Shown here: positions 1-5,712 of the stretch, in pieces | Numbering within the stretch: the stretch's first letter is position 1 | Layout: each line of letters begins with the position of its first letter | Notes under the pieces: generated by a model | The model's input: the letters and a program-made list of their open reading frames with translations, nothing else | Told to the model about the DNA's origin: nothing | The model's database searches: none | Position numbers and translations under genes: made by a program | From: Lachnospiraceae bacterium UBA1066 | Lineage (GTDB): Bacteria > Bacillota > Clostridia > Lachnospirales > Lachnospiraceae | Direction: 5' to 3' | DNA: 10,953 nucleotides | Assembly: GCA_002316215.1 (NCBI GenBank) | Contig: DCDB01000362.1 | Location: 1-10,953, forward strand

Positions 1-956
1 GCCCTGCGGAGGGCGGCACGGTATCGGGCGGCGGGACATATGACGAAAACACTGCCGTGACCGTAACAGCGACGCCAAATAGCGGTTGTCACTTCGTCAA
101 GTGGACAGAGAACGGCAGCGAGGCCAGCACCAGCGCAAGCTATGCCTTTGCCGCCACGGCAGACCGGACGCTTGTGGCGGTGTTTGAAGCGAGCGCCAAC
201 CCGTCCGCATCGGATAATTCGATTACAGGCATTACAGTTGGACAGAAATATACGCTGGGAGATATCGTGACATTTATGGCAAATGGTGCGGGTATGAACA
301 ACAATAGCCCCAATAATGGAGATATGCGCTGGCTGCCAACTTCATGGACTGTCAATTCTTCCGGTAACTTCAATAGCGGTTATAAGCAAAGCTTTTCCAC
401 CAGTGGCATGAGCACAGGCGATTACACTTTGACTGTTATGTTTACCAAACAACAATACAATGGCATGGCATGGGTAAATGTTTCACCGGCAGTTACGGAT
501 ACAAAGAGGATAAGCCTGACGCTGGTCAAGGAGTCCGCTCCTGTCATTTCACCAACAGTGGATCCGCCAGAAACTACACCAGACAGGAGCATTACCGTTA
601 TGACGGGAGACACGGCTGTTATGTCAGTAACTGCGGCGAACGCAGAGAGCTGTCAATGGTATAAGAGCATAGACGGTGGAAAGAGTTTTTCGCCCATCAG
701 CGGTGCATTGTACAGCAGTTATACAACGCCTTCCGTAACGGCAGAGAACGACGGCTGGCAGTATTACTGCATTGTATCCAACGGCGCGGGCAGCGTACAG
801 AGCTGCACTTTTATCCTGCACGTGAAGGGGGAAGTCTCAGTCCCGCCCACAGGCGACAACTCCGCGCCGTGGCTGTGGCTGGTGATCATGCTGATGTCCG
901 CAACGGCGGCCGCACTTGCCCTGCTGTCACCCAGAAAGCGGAAGAGCAAGAACTGA
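1..956 (+). CDS. Cell-wall-anchored surface protein, C-terminal part (InlB-type repeat, Ig-like domain, sorting signal)
   Basis: The reading frame (codons from position 3) is open at the left edge, so the gene starts outside the window; 317 residues are visible. They begin in a divergent InlB B-repeat type module (pattern GGTVSGGGTYDENTAVTVTA, then FVKWTENG and a closing AVFE). A beta-rich stretch of about 110 residues that I do not recognise follows. Next comes an Ig-like domain at about visible residues 195-275, with the Cys...Trp core and closing YYC of an Ig fold. The C-terminus is VPPTGD (840-857), a hydrophobic helix and the basic tail RKRKSK. This resembles a sortase signal of the non-LPXTG type, close to the PPKTG motif known for clostridial sortase B. 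The protein is probably displayed on the wall as an adhesin or receptor; ligand unknown. The GTG at 57 is internal, not the start. Confidence 0.88.
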   Translation, partial: PAEGGTVSGGGTYDENTAVTVTATPNSGCHFVKWTENGSEASTSASYAFAATADRTLVAVFEASANPSASDNSITGITVGQKYTLGDIVTFMANGAGMNNNSPNNGDMRWLPTSWTVNSSGNFNSGYKQSFSTSGMSTGDYTLTVMFTKQQYNGMAWVNVSPAVTDTKRISLTLVKESAPVISPTVDPPETTPDRSITVMTGDTAVMSVTAANAESCQWYKSIDGGKSFSPISGALYSSYTTPSVTAENDGWQYYCIVSNGAGSVQSCTFILHVKGEVSVPPTGDNSAPWLWLVIMLMSATAAALALLSPRKRKSKN

Positions 957-967
957 CCATACACGGG

Positions 968-1003
968 AATACCCCGCCGGATAATTTCGGCGGGGTATTT
1001 TTT
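968..1003 (+). terminator. Rho-independent terminator of the surface protein gene
   Basis: A perfect 12-bp stem (AATACCCCGCCG at 968-979 against CGGCGGGGTATT at 988-999) with an 8-nt loop is followed by a T run through 1003. It starts 12 nt after the stop codon at 956. Confidence 0.93.
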
Positions 1004-1086
1004 AGTGGTGCGCAAGGAATCGCATCAGGCTATGCATGAGGGTAAGGCTGCTATGCAAGTCTGTTCCCTTGAATTCTGTTCTCTTC

Positions 1087-1209
1087 ATGACTCCGAAGCA
1101 GTATTTTACCGCCGCCAACGCGCTGATGGCATCCAACTCTTCCCCCGATGCGGATGCAGACGCGCTGGCGCGTTTCGCTGCGTTAAACATCGGACCCGGC
1201 TTTACTCAT
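1087..1209 (+). pseudogene. DUF1254-family protein fragment
   Basis: In the frame that includes ATG 1087, about 40 residues resemble the conserved inner stretch of DUF1254 (often DUF1254/DUF1214) proteins: MTPKQYF, then NALMASN with a P-D-A-D spacer, then ALARFAALNIGPG. In intact members this lies well inside a protein of several hundred residues, so this is a remnant with both ends missing. Similarity stops at about 1200-1209, exactly where an opposite-strand phage portal fragment begins. The preceding in-frame residues from 1036 are not recognisable. There is no ribosome binding site at 1087, so expression as a protein is unlikely. The family call is from memory of the consensus. Confidence 0.55.
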
Positions 1210-1338
1210 CTGCAGCGCCGAGCGTTCATTGACCGGCTTGCCAGAGGCGGAGCTGCCAAAGAAAAAGCGGTAAGTATTGCCGGAGGTGCTGTTAGCGGGC
1301 ATGTCCCTTGACCGGAACAGACCAGATATAATGCTCAT
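1183..1338 (-). pseudogene. Truncated phage portal protein (HK97-type) N-terminus
   Basis: The ATG at 1338-1336 is preceded on the minus strand by a good ribosome binding site (GAAGGGAG, complement of 1349-1356). It opens a 51-codon frame whose first 44 or so residues match the start of Siphoviridae-type portal proteins: SGLFRSRDMP, then YRFFFG, then SGKPVNERSALQM. In real portals the next residues are of the type TAVYACVRILSEA; here the frame changes to SKAGSDV and stops. The portal reading therefore ends at about 1207, leaving roughly a tenth of the gene. The junction coincides with the end of the DUF1254 fragment on the other strand. It is probably debris of a deleted prophage. A nonfunctional 51-residue peptide could still be translated. 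Confidence 0.7.
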
Positions 1339-1373
1339 ATAAAAATCACTCCCTTCAAATTTGGGTATAAGAA

Positions 1374-1399
1374 AAGCACCTGTCAATTGGCAGATGCTT
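1374..1399 (-). terminator. Imperfect hairpin, possible terminator downstream of the Fic gene
   Basis: On the minus strand an 11-bp arm pair (AAGCATCTGCC / GACAGGTGCTT, one G-U and one mismatch) with an AATT loop is followed by TTTTCTT. It lies about 70 nt beyond the Fic stop and just before the portal fragment. A second, AT-rich inverted repeat (CTTAAAA at 1419-1425, TTTTAAG at 1435-1441) sits between. Either could end the Fic transcript. Confidence 0.45.
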
Positions 1400-1466
1400 C
1401 TCATGGTATGCTGCTTCACTTAAAATAAGGATTGTTTTAAGGAAACCGTTGTATGGTTCAGGGCAT

Positions 1467-2513
1467 TTATTTTAATCGAAGATAGCAGGTTGATTTTCCA
1501 GTACCTTCACGTGCAAGTTCGCCGGATTTTACCAGCTTACGCAAAGAGCCCTCAATGGAACTAATACTTAGTGAAGGACACAACTCCCGGATGTCCTGTT
1601 TGCTAAATCTCCCGATTTTGTTTTGTATGGCTTTTCTCACCATCTCGATGGCAGGCAGCTTGGTTTCAACAATAGAAAATCTATCGTCAAAGTCCTTATA
1701 TGCCGCCAGAATAATTCCAAGCAGATACTTGATGAATGGAATAGTATCCTCACAGCCTTCGTGCCATCCGTTTTGTGCACGGCTTAGGGCGTTGTAATAA
1801 AGGTCTTTCGCCTGTGCGATTTTTGCTTCCAGTGAGATATACTTTCCAACATAAAATCCATTTCGATACAAAAGCAAGGTTGTGAGCAATCGACTCATTC
1901 GGCCATTCCCGTCATTGAAGGGATGGATGCACAAAAAGTCATGAATAAACACGGGTATGGCAATTAAAGGCTCCACTTCCATGTTTCCAATCACTCGATT
2001 ATATTCTTCGCAAATTCTGTCAAGCGCTTCCGGTGTTTCAAATGGAGTAAGTGGAGTAAACAGAATTTCGGTATGTCCATCCGGATAAGCAACACTGATG
2101 TAGTTTTGAACATTTTTTGTCCGCCCTGCAAGGGGGTTGTTCATGTGGCTGTACATGATTTTGTGCAGCTGCAGTATATAGTTTCTGGAAATCGGAATGG
2201 CATCAAAGCTTTCGTGAATGACATTAAGTACATCACGGTATCCGGCAATTTCCTGTTCGTCACGGTTTCTTGGTGTCGTTTTTTCTTCCACCAGCTGTTT
2301 GATTCGTGTGTTGGTAGTGACGATACCTTCGATTGCATTCGATGCCCCGGTACTTTGCACCTTTGCAATTTCCACGAGCTTTTCCAGCTCTTCCGGGCGC
2401 TGCTTCAGGTATTGCTCCTGTTTTCCGGCTTCTTTATAGATGGCTGCTATATAACCAAGGATATCAGAGTCCCATTTTTGTTCTCTGATTTTTGAGTAGT
2501 TAAATTCTCTCAT
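1467..2513 (-). CDS. Fic family protein (adenylyltransferase type) with C-terminal winged helix
   Basis: The 348-residue protein carries a complete Fic core motif, HPFNDGNGRMSR at residues 197-208. It has the catalytic His197, the metal-binding Asp201, the anion-binding GNGR loop and the final Arg208. Fic enzymes usually transfer AMP from ATP to a hydroxyl of a target protein. An N-terminal inhibitory helix motif S-x-x-x-E-G (S58, E62, G63 in ASNAIEG) upstream of the core makes it a class II, self-inhibited Fic protein. The last 60 or so residues (about 288-348: FSKQDIRELCP, SISSIEGSLRKLVKSGEL) look like a winged helix-turn-helix, so it may also bind DNA. It is a single gene with no antitoxin-like partner next to it. 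The start is supported by GAGAGGGGG upstream. Three TTCCCTTA boxes over the promoter suggest autoregulation. The target is unknown. Confidence 0.93.
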   Translation of the reverse strand: MREFNYSKIREQKWDSDILGYIAAIYKEAGKQEQYLKQRPEELEKLVEIAKVQSTGASNAIEGIVTTNTRIKQLVEEKTTPRNRDEQEIAGYRDVLNVIHESFDAIPISRNYILQLHKIMYSHMNNPLAGRTKNVQNYISVAYPDGHTEILFTPLTPFETPEALDRICEEYNRVIGNMEVEPLIAIPVFIHDFLCIHPFNDGNGRMSRLLTTLLLYRNGFYVGKYISLEAKIAQAKDLYYNALSRAQNGWHEGCEDTIPFIKYLLGIILAAYKDFDDRFSIVETKLPAIEMVRKAIQNKIGRFSKQDIRELCPSLSISSIEGSLRKLVKSGELAREGTGKSTCYLRLK

Positions 2514-2563
2514 TCCCTTAGCCCCCTCTCGATTCCCTTAAACACTATTATAAAATAAGGGAA
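2513..2563. promoter_or_regulatory. Iterated TTCCCTTA boxes at the Fic promoter (candidate operator)
   Basis: TTCCCTTA occurs at 2513-2520 and 2533-2540, starts 20 bp apart, and inverted as TAAGGGAA at 2556-2563. The last two form an inverted repeat with a 15-bp spacer that encloses the TATAAT on the minus strand; the first overlaps the start codon region. This is the layout of a repressor site. The most economical candidate regulator is the Fic protein's own winged helix, which is inference. Confidence 0.55.
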
Positions 2564-2570
2564 AAGTCAA
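2547..2570 (-). promoter_or_regulatory. Candidate promoter of the Fic gene
   Basis: On the minus strand a perfect TATAAT lies at 2552-2547, 33 nt before the start codon. A TTGACT lies at 2570-2565, but the spacing is only 12 nt, so the -35 assignment is doubtful and the -10 element may work without a good -35. Confidence 0.45.
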
Positions 2571-2789
2571 TATATAAGAGCTGCTTCCCCGTAAAAACGA
2601 TATGTGAATAAGGGCTGAGACGACGGCAATCCTGACTTGTTCCCACGGAGAACAGTCTTGAAGCGGTCGGAAAATCTTTCGGATTGAAGGTAATTGGAAT
2701 AGAATTTTATCAATGGGCGTCGAAAAACATACCGGCCACCGGTGGTGAAAAAGGGTTCCGGGAAGCTCGGGGACTTGTCCCCGGGCAGT
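2571..2789. other. Intergenic region, no supported gene
   Basis: This spans the 5' side of the Fic gene and the 3' side of azlD, the two being transcribed in the same direction. A + strand frame from 2684 overlaps azlD antisense, has no ribosome binding site and no recognisable motif. Besides a short palindromic stretch near 2733-2746 (ACCGG repeats) and the hairpin at 2765-2786, I see nothing. Confidence 0.5.
2765..2786 (-). terminator. GC-rich hairpin directly after azlD
   Basis: Starting 3 nt beyond the azlD stop, the minus strand reads GC-x-CGGGGAC-AA-GTCCCCG-x-GC, a strong stem with a tiny loop. No T run follows at once; CCCTTTTT comes about 15 nt later. It may be a terminator or a 3' end-stabilising stem. 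Confidence 0.5.
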
Positions 2790-3113
2790 TCAAAGTAAAT
2801 GCAGGAGTATCATATATACTGCGGTTCCGCCTGCTATGGACAGGAGCATGCTGTGTTTCCATTTATATGATAGGACAGTGATGATGATACCTATCGCTTC
2901 CGGAAGACCGTGGCTTCCGCTTACGAAAGAAACATCCTTCAGGCAGTAAACTACAAGCATGCCGAATATAGCGAGCGGCAGAGCATTGCCAAGATAACGG
3001 ATGTAGTCCGGAGTTTCCCTGCTTTCACGAAATACCAGAAAGGGAATGAAGCGCGTCGCCATCGTACCGGCTGCGCACATGGCAATCGTGATGACCTGTT
3101 CAGTAAGAGTCAT
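2790..3113 (-). CDS. azlD: AzlD: small subunit of branched-chain amino acid exporter
   Basis: The 107-residue hydrophobic protein has about four membrane segments and the AzlD family start pattern (TMATRFIPFLVF near residues 17-28, then LPLAIFGMLVVYCL). AzlD works with AzlC to export branched-chain amino acids or analogues such as 4-azaleucine across the cytoplasmic membrane (BrnE in Corynebacterium). The length fits the family. Its ATG overlaps the azlC stop by 4 bp (ATGA, 3110-3113), and GAAGGGAG lies about 10 nt upstream inside azlC, so the two are translationally coupled. Confidence 0.93.
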   Translation of the reverse strand: MTLTEQVITIAMCAAGTMATRFIPFLVFRESRETPDYIRYLGNALPLAIFGMLVVYCLKDVSFVSGSHGLPEAIGIIITVLSYKWKHSMLLSIAGGTAVYMILLHLL

Positions 3114-3850
3114 GCTGATTTTTCTCCCTTCTCAGCCGCAAGGCGCATTTTCAGTGGTTTTCTGAAAATCGTAAGCGCTGCCATAATCAGTATCATAGTC
3201 GGGATCATAAAGGAATCTGCACCGAATATTATAAGGCATATAACGGATGCGCCGATGCCGATGAATGCGCTGTCATGTGTTTTCTCCTTTTCCCATTGGC
3301 TCAGGAAGATCACTACGAACATGGCGGTCATCACGAACTCTATACCGGTCGTATCAAACTGAAAGAGTCCTCCGGCAAGTCCCCCGATCGTGGCTCCCGA
3401 GACCCAGTAGAAATGATTGAGCAGTGTGACAAAGAACATGAACCACCCCTTGTCTGCGCCATCAGGTATATTCGCTGTGTAGTTGATGGAAAATGTTTCA
3501 TCACACATGCCGAATATAAGATAGAATTTTTTCCATCCCATTCCCTTGAAACGATCGAGCATGGAGATCCCGTAAAAAAGATGTCTGCTCTGTACCATCA
3601 GGCTGATGATCAGAGCCTGAATCGGCGCAAACGGCGATAGCAGCATCGTTACAGTGATAAACTCAAGCGATCCTCCGAATATGACAAGGCTCATGATCAT
3701 TGGATAAACAAATGAAAAGCCCGAAACATTCATATATATTCCATAGGCCAGTCCAAGAAACCAGAACCCCGCGAAAATGGGGATGGTGTAGGGAAAGGCC
3801 GCTTTAAAAGAACGGAGTATGATTCCCTTTTTACCGTTTGTATCTGCCAT
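3110..3850 (-). CDS. azlC: AzlC: large subunit of branched-chain amino acid exporter
   Basis: The 246-residue polytopic membrane protein has the AzlC family landmarks: GSLEFI at residues 60-65, SRHLFYGISMLDRF at 88-101 and a CDETF motif at 116-120. Together with AzlD it forms an exporter of the BrnFE/AzlCD type. It is the first gene of the azlCD operon and is divergent from the XRE-cupin gene at 3960. Its ribosome binding site is modest (AAAGG about 12 nt upstream). Regulation is probably by that neighbour through the intergenic repeats. The exact amino acid exported cannot be read from the sequence. Confidence 0.93.
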   Translation of the reverse strand: MADTNGKKGIILRSFKAAFPYTIPIFAGFWFLGLAYGIYMNVSGFSFVYPMIMSLVIFGGSLEFITVTMLLSPFAPIQALIISLMVQSRHLFYGISMLDRFKGMGWKKFYLIFGMCDETFSINYTANIPDGADKGWFMFFVTLLNHFYWVSGATIGGLAGGLFQFDTTGIEFVMTAMFVVIFLSQWEKEKTHDSAFIGIGASVICLIIFGADSFMIPTMILIMAALTIFRKPLKMRLAAEKGEKSA

Positions 3851-3855
3851 AAATC

Positions 3856-3884
3856 TTGCAAGCCTTTCTGAAATTCAGTATAAT
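3856..3884 (+). promoter_or_regulatory. Candidate promoter of the XRE-cupin gene
   Basis: TTGCAA (3856-3861), a 17-bp spacer and a perfect TATAAT (3879-3884) face the regulator gene. This would give a 5' leader of about 70 nt containing both ACAATCGTTAA repeats. Confidence 0.5.
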
Positions 3885-3893
3885 AAAATAAAG

Positions 3894-3935
3894 TTAACAA
3901 TCGTTAAGCGGGCAACCATATCTTACAATCGTTAA
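3894..3935. promoter_or_regulatory. Paired operator-like repeats between azlC and its regulator
   Basis: ACAATCGTTAA occurs twice in the same orientation, at 3897-3907 and 3925-3935, 28 bp apart. The first is part of the inverted repeat TTAAC-AATC-GTTAA (3894-3907); the second has the related half-sites TTAC and GTTAA. The sites lie in the shared region between the divergent genes. They overlap the best minus-strand promoter for azlC and the leader of the regulator. XRE-type regulators usually bind such short dyads. Confidence 0.6.
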
Positions 3936-3948
3936 TTATAACTGTCAA
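3920..3948 (-). promoter_or_regulatory. Candidate promoter of azlCD
   Basis: On the minus strand TTGACA (3948-3943) and TAAGAT (3925-3920) are separated by 17 nt. The second operator-like repeat (3923-3935) lies between and over these elements, so binding there would block RNA polymerase. TATACT at 3882-3877 is a possible second -10 closer to the gene. Confidence 0.5.
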
Positions 3949-3959
3949 GAGGGAACTGC

Positions 3960-4505
3960 ATGGAAATCAATGAAGTTATAGGTGCAAATCTGAAATGGCT
4001 GCGGGAGAAGAAAAAACTGAGTCTTGGACAGCTTTCTGAACTGTCCGGAATCAGTAAAGTTATGCTTTCACAGATCGAGAAGGGAACCGGAAATCCGACG
4101 ATTAACACGATATGGAAGATCGCAAATGGGTTGCAAGTTTCGTATTCGAGCCTTCTTGAGCAGCATGAGCAGACGGTCGAGATCATAAAAAAGAAAGACA
4201 TTGCAGTTCAGGATGATGAAGGCTACAGGATTTACTGTTATTATCCGACTACGCCAAACCGTACCTTCGAGATGTATCAGATAGAAATGGAGCCCGGATG
4301 CTGCCACGAATCCATCGGGCACTCTGAGATCTCACAGGAGTATATCATGGTTGCTGACGGCGCATTGACTATGGATATATCTGGCAGTGAGTATGAACTC
4401 AGGAAAGATGACGCAATCGTATTTGACGCGTCTGGAAAACATATATACTATAACCGTGCGAATAAAAAGAACAGGTTGTTTTTGATTATTTATTATACAG
4501 CATAA
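3960..4505 (+). CDS. XRE-family regulator with C-terminal cupin domain
   Basis: The 181-residue protein has an N-terminal helix-turn-helix at about residues 8-66, with the typical pattern LSELSGISKVMLSQIEKGTG and then PTINTIWKIANGL. A cupin domain follows at about residues 103-178 (MEPGCCHE, then EYIMVADGALTM, then DAIVFDASGKHIYYN). The cupin half usually senses a small ligand. This architecture is common next to azlC/azlD, and here the gene is divergent from azlC with paired operator-like repeats between, so it probably represses or adjusts amino acid export. GAGGG at 3949-3953, 6 nt before the ATG, sets the start. The ligand is not known. Confidence 0.92.
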   Translation: MEINEVIGANLKWLREKKKLSLGQLSELSGISKVMLSQIEKGTGNPTINTIWKIANGLQVSYSSLLEQHEQTVEIIKKKDIAVQDDEGYRIYCYYPTTPNRTFEMYQIEMEPGCCHESIGHSEISQEYIMVADGALTMDISGSEYELRKDDAIVFDASGKHIYYNRANKKNRLFLIIYYTA

Positions 4506-4506
4506 A

Positions 4507-4662
4507 CTGTATGCAGAATGTGTAAAGACGATTTTTGATCCTGATATAATCAGTGTTCCGCAGCTGATAAAATGTTTGTTTGAAATTATCGATCCGTACA
4601 GTCTGAATAAACAGGGACCCGATGTGGGTGAAAAGTATCGTACAGGTATATACAGCGAAAAC
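4507..4662 (+). pseudogene. msrA: msrA fragment (peptide methionine sulfoxide reductase A, C-terminal part)
   Basis: In the frame of codon 4507 about 52 residues match the C-terminal half of MsrA: AECVKTIFDPDIIS, PQLIKCLFEIIDPYSLNKQG, then DVGEKYRTGIYSEN. The N-terminal part with the catalytic GCFW motif is absent: the similarity starts right after the XRE-cupin stop codon at 4505 and breaks off at 4662, before the helical C-terminus expected in the family. It cannot be an active reductase. It has no start codon with a ribosome binding site; the TTG at 4576 is internal to the homologous segment. It lies in the gap between two converging genes and is probably a deletion scar. Confidence 0.78.
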
Positions 4663-4677
4663 AGCCGGCCGTCTGTT
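4658..4677 (-). terminator. Weak terminator-like hairpin after the DUF488 gene
   Basis: On the minus strand AACAG-N8-CTGTT with a GC-rich interior, followed by TTTT, overlaps the stop codon of the DUF488 gene. The stem is short and has a mismatch. Confidence 0.35.
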
Positions 4678-5093
4678 CACACGAAAAGAAAAACACTTTT
4701 TGCCCCACTTCGATTACCTCTTTCTATTTGCTGCATGAGCCATTCGCGCAGAACGGATGCGTTGTTGAAGGTTTCGTCTTTTGCTGCGTACAGCAGCGTT
4801 ACATTTCGTGACTGAAGCTCGGTCACGCAGGAGCGGGCGAACGCAAGCGCCGCAGGATTGCCGTCGAGCTCGGCGCGATATGCCGCCCGAAACGCCGCGA
4901 ATCGCCCGGCGTCATGGGCAAAGCTTTTCCTAAGTTCCGTTGAAGGCGCCAGCTCCCGGATCCAGCAGTCGAGCGCTGACGCCTCTTTCTTGATTCCACG
5001 CGGCCAGAGCCGGTCCGCAAGGACGCGGTATCCGTCGCCTGTATCGACGGCGGTGTAAATTCGTTTCGTCCGTATCGTATACATACGGCTCAC
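4677..5093 (-). CDS. DUF488 (YeaO-like) family protein
   Basis: The 138-residue soluble protein has the DUF488/YeaO signature: RVLADRLWPRG at residues 23-33, LDCWIRELAPSTELRKSF at 41-58, and KDETFNNASVL at 105-115. The length is slightly above the usual 115-120 residues because of a C-terminal extension after WLMQQ. No biochemical role is firmly established for the family. The GTG start at 5093-5091 overlaps the cupin stop by 4 bp (GTGA), so translation is probably coupled; no clear ribosome binding site precedes it. An ATG three codons later (5084) is an alternative start. Confidence 0.9.
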   Translation of the reverse strand: MSRMYTIRTKRIYTAVDTGDGYRVLADRLWPRGIKKEASALDCWIRELAPSTELRKSFAHDAGRFAAFRAAYRAELDGNPAALAFARSCVTELQSRNVTLLYAAKDETFNNASVLREWLMQQIERGNRSGAKSVFLFV

Positions 5094-5434
5094 TTTTTTT
5101 CAGGAGGGAAAACAACTGTCAGCATCATCTTAAAATCCTCTTCCGCGAAGACGGAGTGCGGGACGTTTGCCGGCATCACGATGCTCTCTCCGGAATGGCA
5201 GATATGCTCGGTTCCGCCGACTGTAAGCCTGCCGCAGCCGTCGAGTATCAGTACCATAGCGTCGCCTTCTGAATCATGGGTGCCGATTTCCTCGCCTTTG
5301 GAAAATGCAAACAGCGTAATGCTGACTGCGTCATTCTGGACGAGCGTTTTGCTCACAATCTGACCTTGTGCTGCAACAACCTCGTCTGCCAGTTTTAGAA
5401 CTTCAGCCTGATTGATGTTTTTAAGATATGCCAT
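5090..5434 (-). CDS. Small cupin-domain protein
   Basis: The 114-residue single-domain cupin has motif 1 around GEEIGTHDSEGDAMVLILDG (residues 47-66) and motif 2 around GESIVMPANVPHSVFA (82-97). His53, Glu56 and His93 are candidate metal ligands; the motif 1 HxH is reduced to HxxE. Such proteins may be metal-binding enzymes or sensors; nothing here fixes the reaction. AAGGAG 8 nt before the ATG defines the start. The downstream DUF488 gene overlaps by 4 bp. The upstream same-strand ferredoxin tail ends one base before the ATG, which suggests that an intact ferredoxin-cupin operon once stood here. Confidence 0.88.
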   Translation of the reverse strand: MAYLKNINQAEVLKLADEVVAAQGQIVSKTLVQNDAVSITLFAFSKGEEIGTHDSEGDAMVLILDGCGRLTVGGTEHICHSGESIVMPANVPHSVFAEEDFKMMLTVVFPPEKK

Positions 5435-5435
5435 A

Positions 5436-5582
5436 TTATTTGTCTCCTTTCAGAATTTCTATCGCTGATACAGGGCAGCCGCTTTTTGCGTCCAGAGCAC
5501 GGACTTCCATCTCTGACGGCGTCTCTTCCGCACTTGCCCTGGATACATTTTGATCCTTCAGCCGCCGCACGCTTTTATTTTT
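5436..5582 (-). pseudogene. Ferredoxin C-terminal fragment
   Basis: In the minus-strand frame ending with the TAA at 5438-5436, the last 30 or so residues read EETPSEMEVRALDAKSGCPVSAIEIL and then KGDK. This matches the end of single-cluster 4Fe-4S ferredoxins, where the last cluster cysteine sits in CPVxAI. The N-terminal CxxCxxC half is missing: upstream in all three minus frames to about 5700 I find no such motif, and the frame has no ATG before this segment. The fragment ends one base before the cupin ATG, and the ribosome binding site of the cupin gene lies inside its last codons. It is probably a 5'-deleted gene. Confidence 0.6.
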
Positions 5583-5616
5583 CGAATCAAGAATAACATA
5601 AAATCTCTTGACCGGA

Positions 5617-5632
5617 TGTTGTTATAACAACA
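5617..5632. promoter_or_regulatory. Perfect 16-bp palindrome, candidate regulator site
   Basis: TGTTGTTATAACAACA is its own reverse complement. It lies between the ferredoxin remnant and the kinase promoter, 229 bp before the kinase start. No protein can be assigned to it. Confidence 0.4.
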
Positions 5633-5683
5633 GAACGGCAAATATTTATGAATTTCGGCACGATATAAAAAGAAAAGCAGATC

Positions 5684-5712
5684 TTGAAGATTGGTTCTAC
5701 AAAATGTATGAT
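5684..5712 (+). promoter_or_regulatory. Candidate promoter of the hybrid kinase gene
   Basis: TTGAAG (5684-5689), a 17-bp spacer and TATGAT (5707-5712) face the kinase gene and would leave a leader of about 125 nt. Confidence 0.4.

Noticed and set aside
1002..1190. A 62-codon minus-strand frame (MFNAAKRASASASASG...)
   Set aside because: It is the reverse reading of the DUF1254-like fragment, which explains the sequence better.
2073..2495. A 140-codon + strand frame rich in Phe, Cys and Val
   Set aside because: It is the antisense of the Fic gene; its composition reflects reverse reading of that coding sequence.
1467..2563. Fic gene as half of a Fic-antitoxin (FicTA) or doc-phd type pair
   Set aside because: The inhibitory S-x-x-x-E-G motif is within the same protein, and no small partner gene lies on either side.
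2684..2881. A 65-codon + strand frame between the Fic and azlD genes
   Set aside because: It overlaps azlD antisense, has no ribosome binding site, and shows no recognisable motif or composition of a real protein.
2910..3362. A 150-codon + strand frame
   Set aside because: It lies antisense to azlD and azlC, two genes with clear family motifs and overlapping starts.
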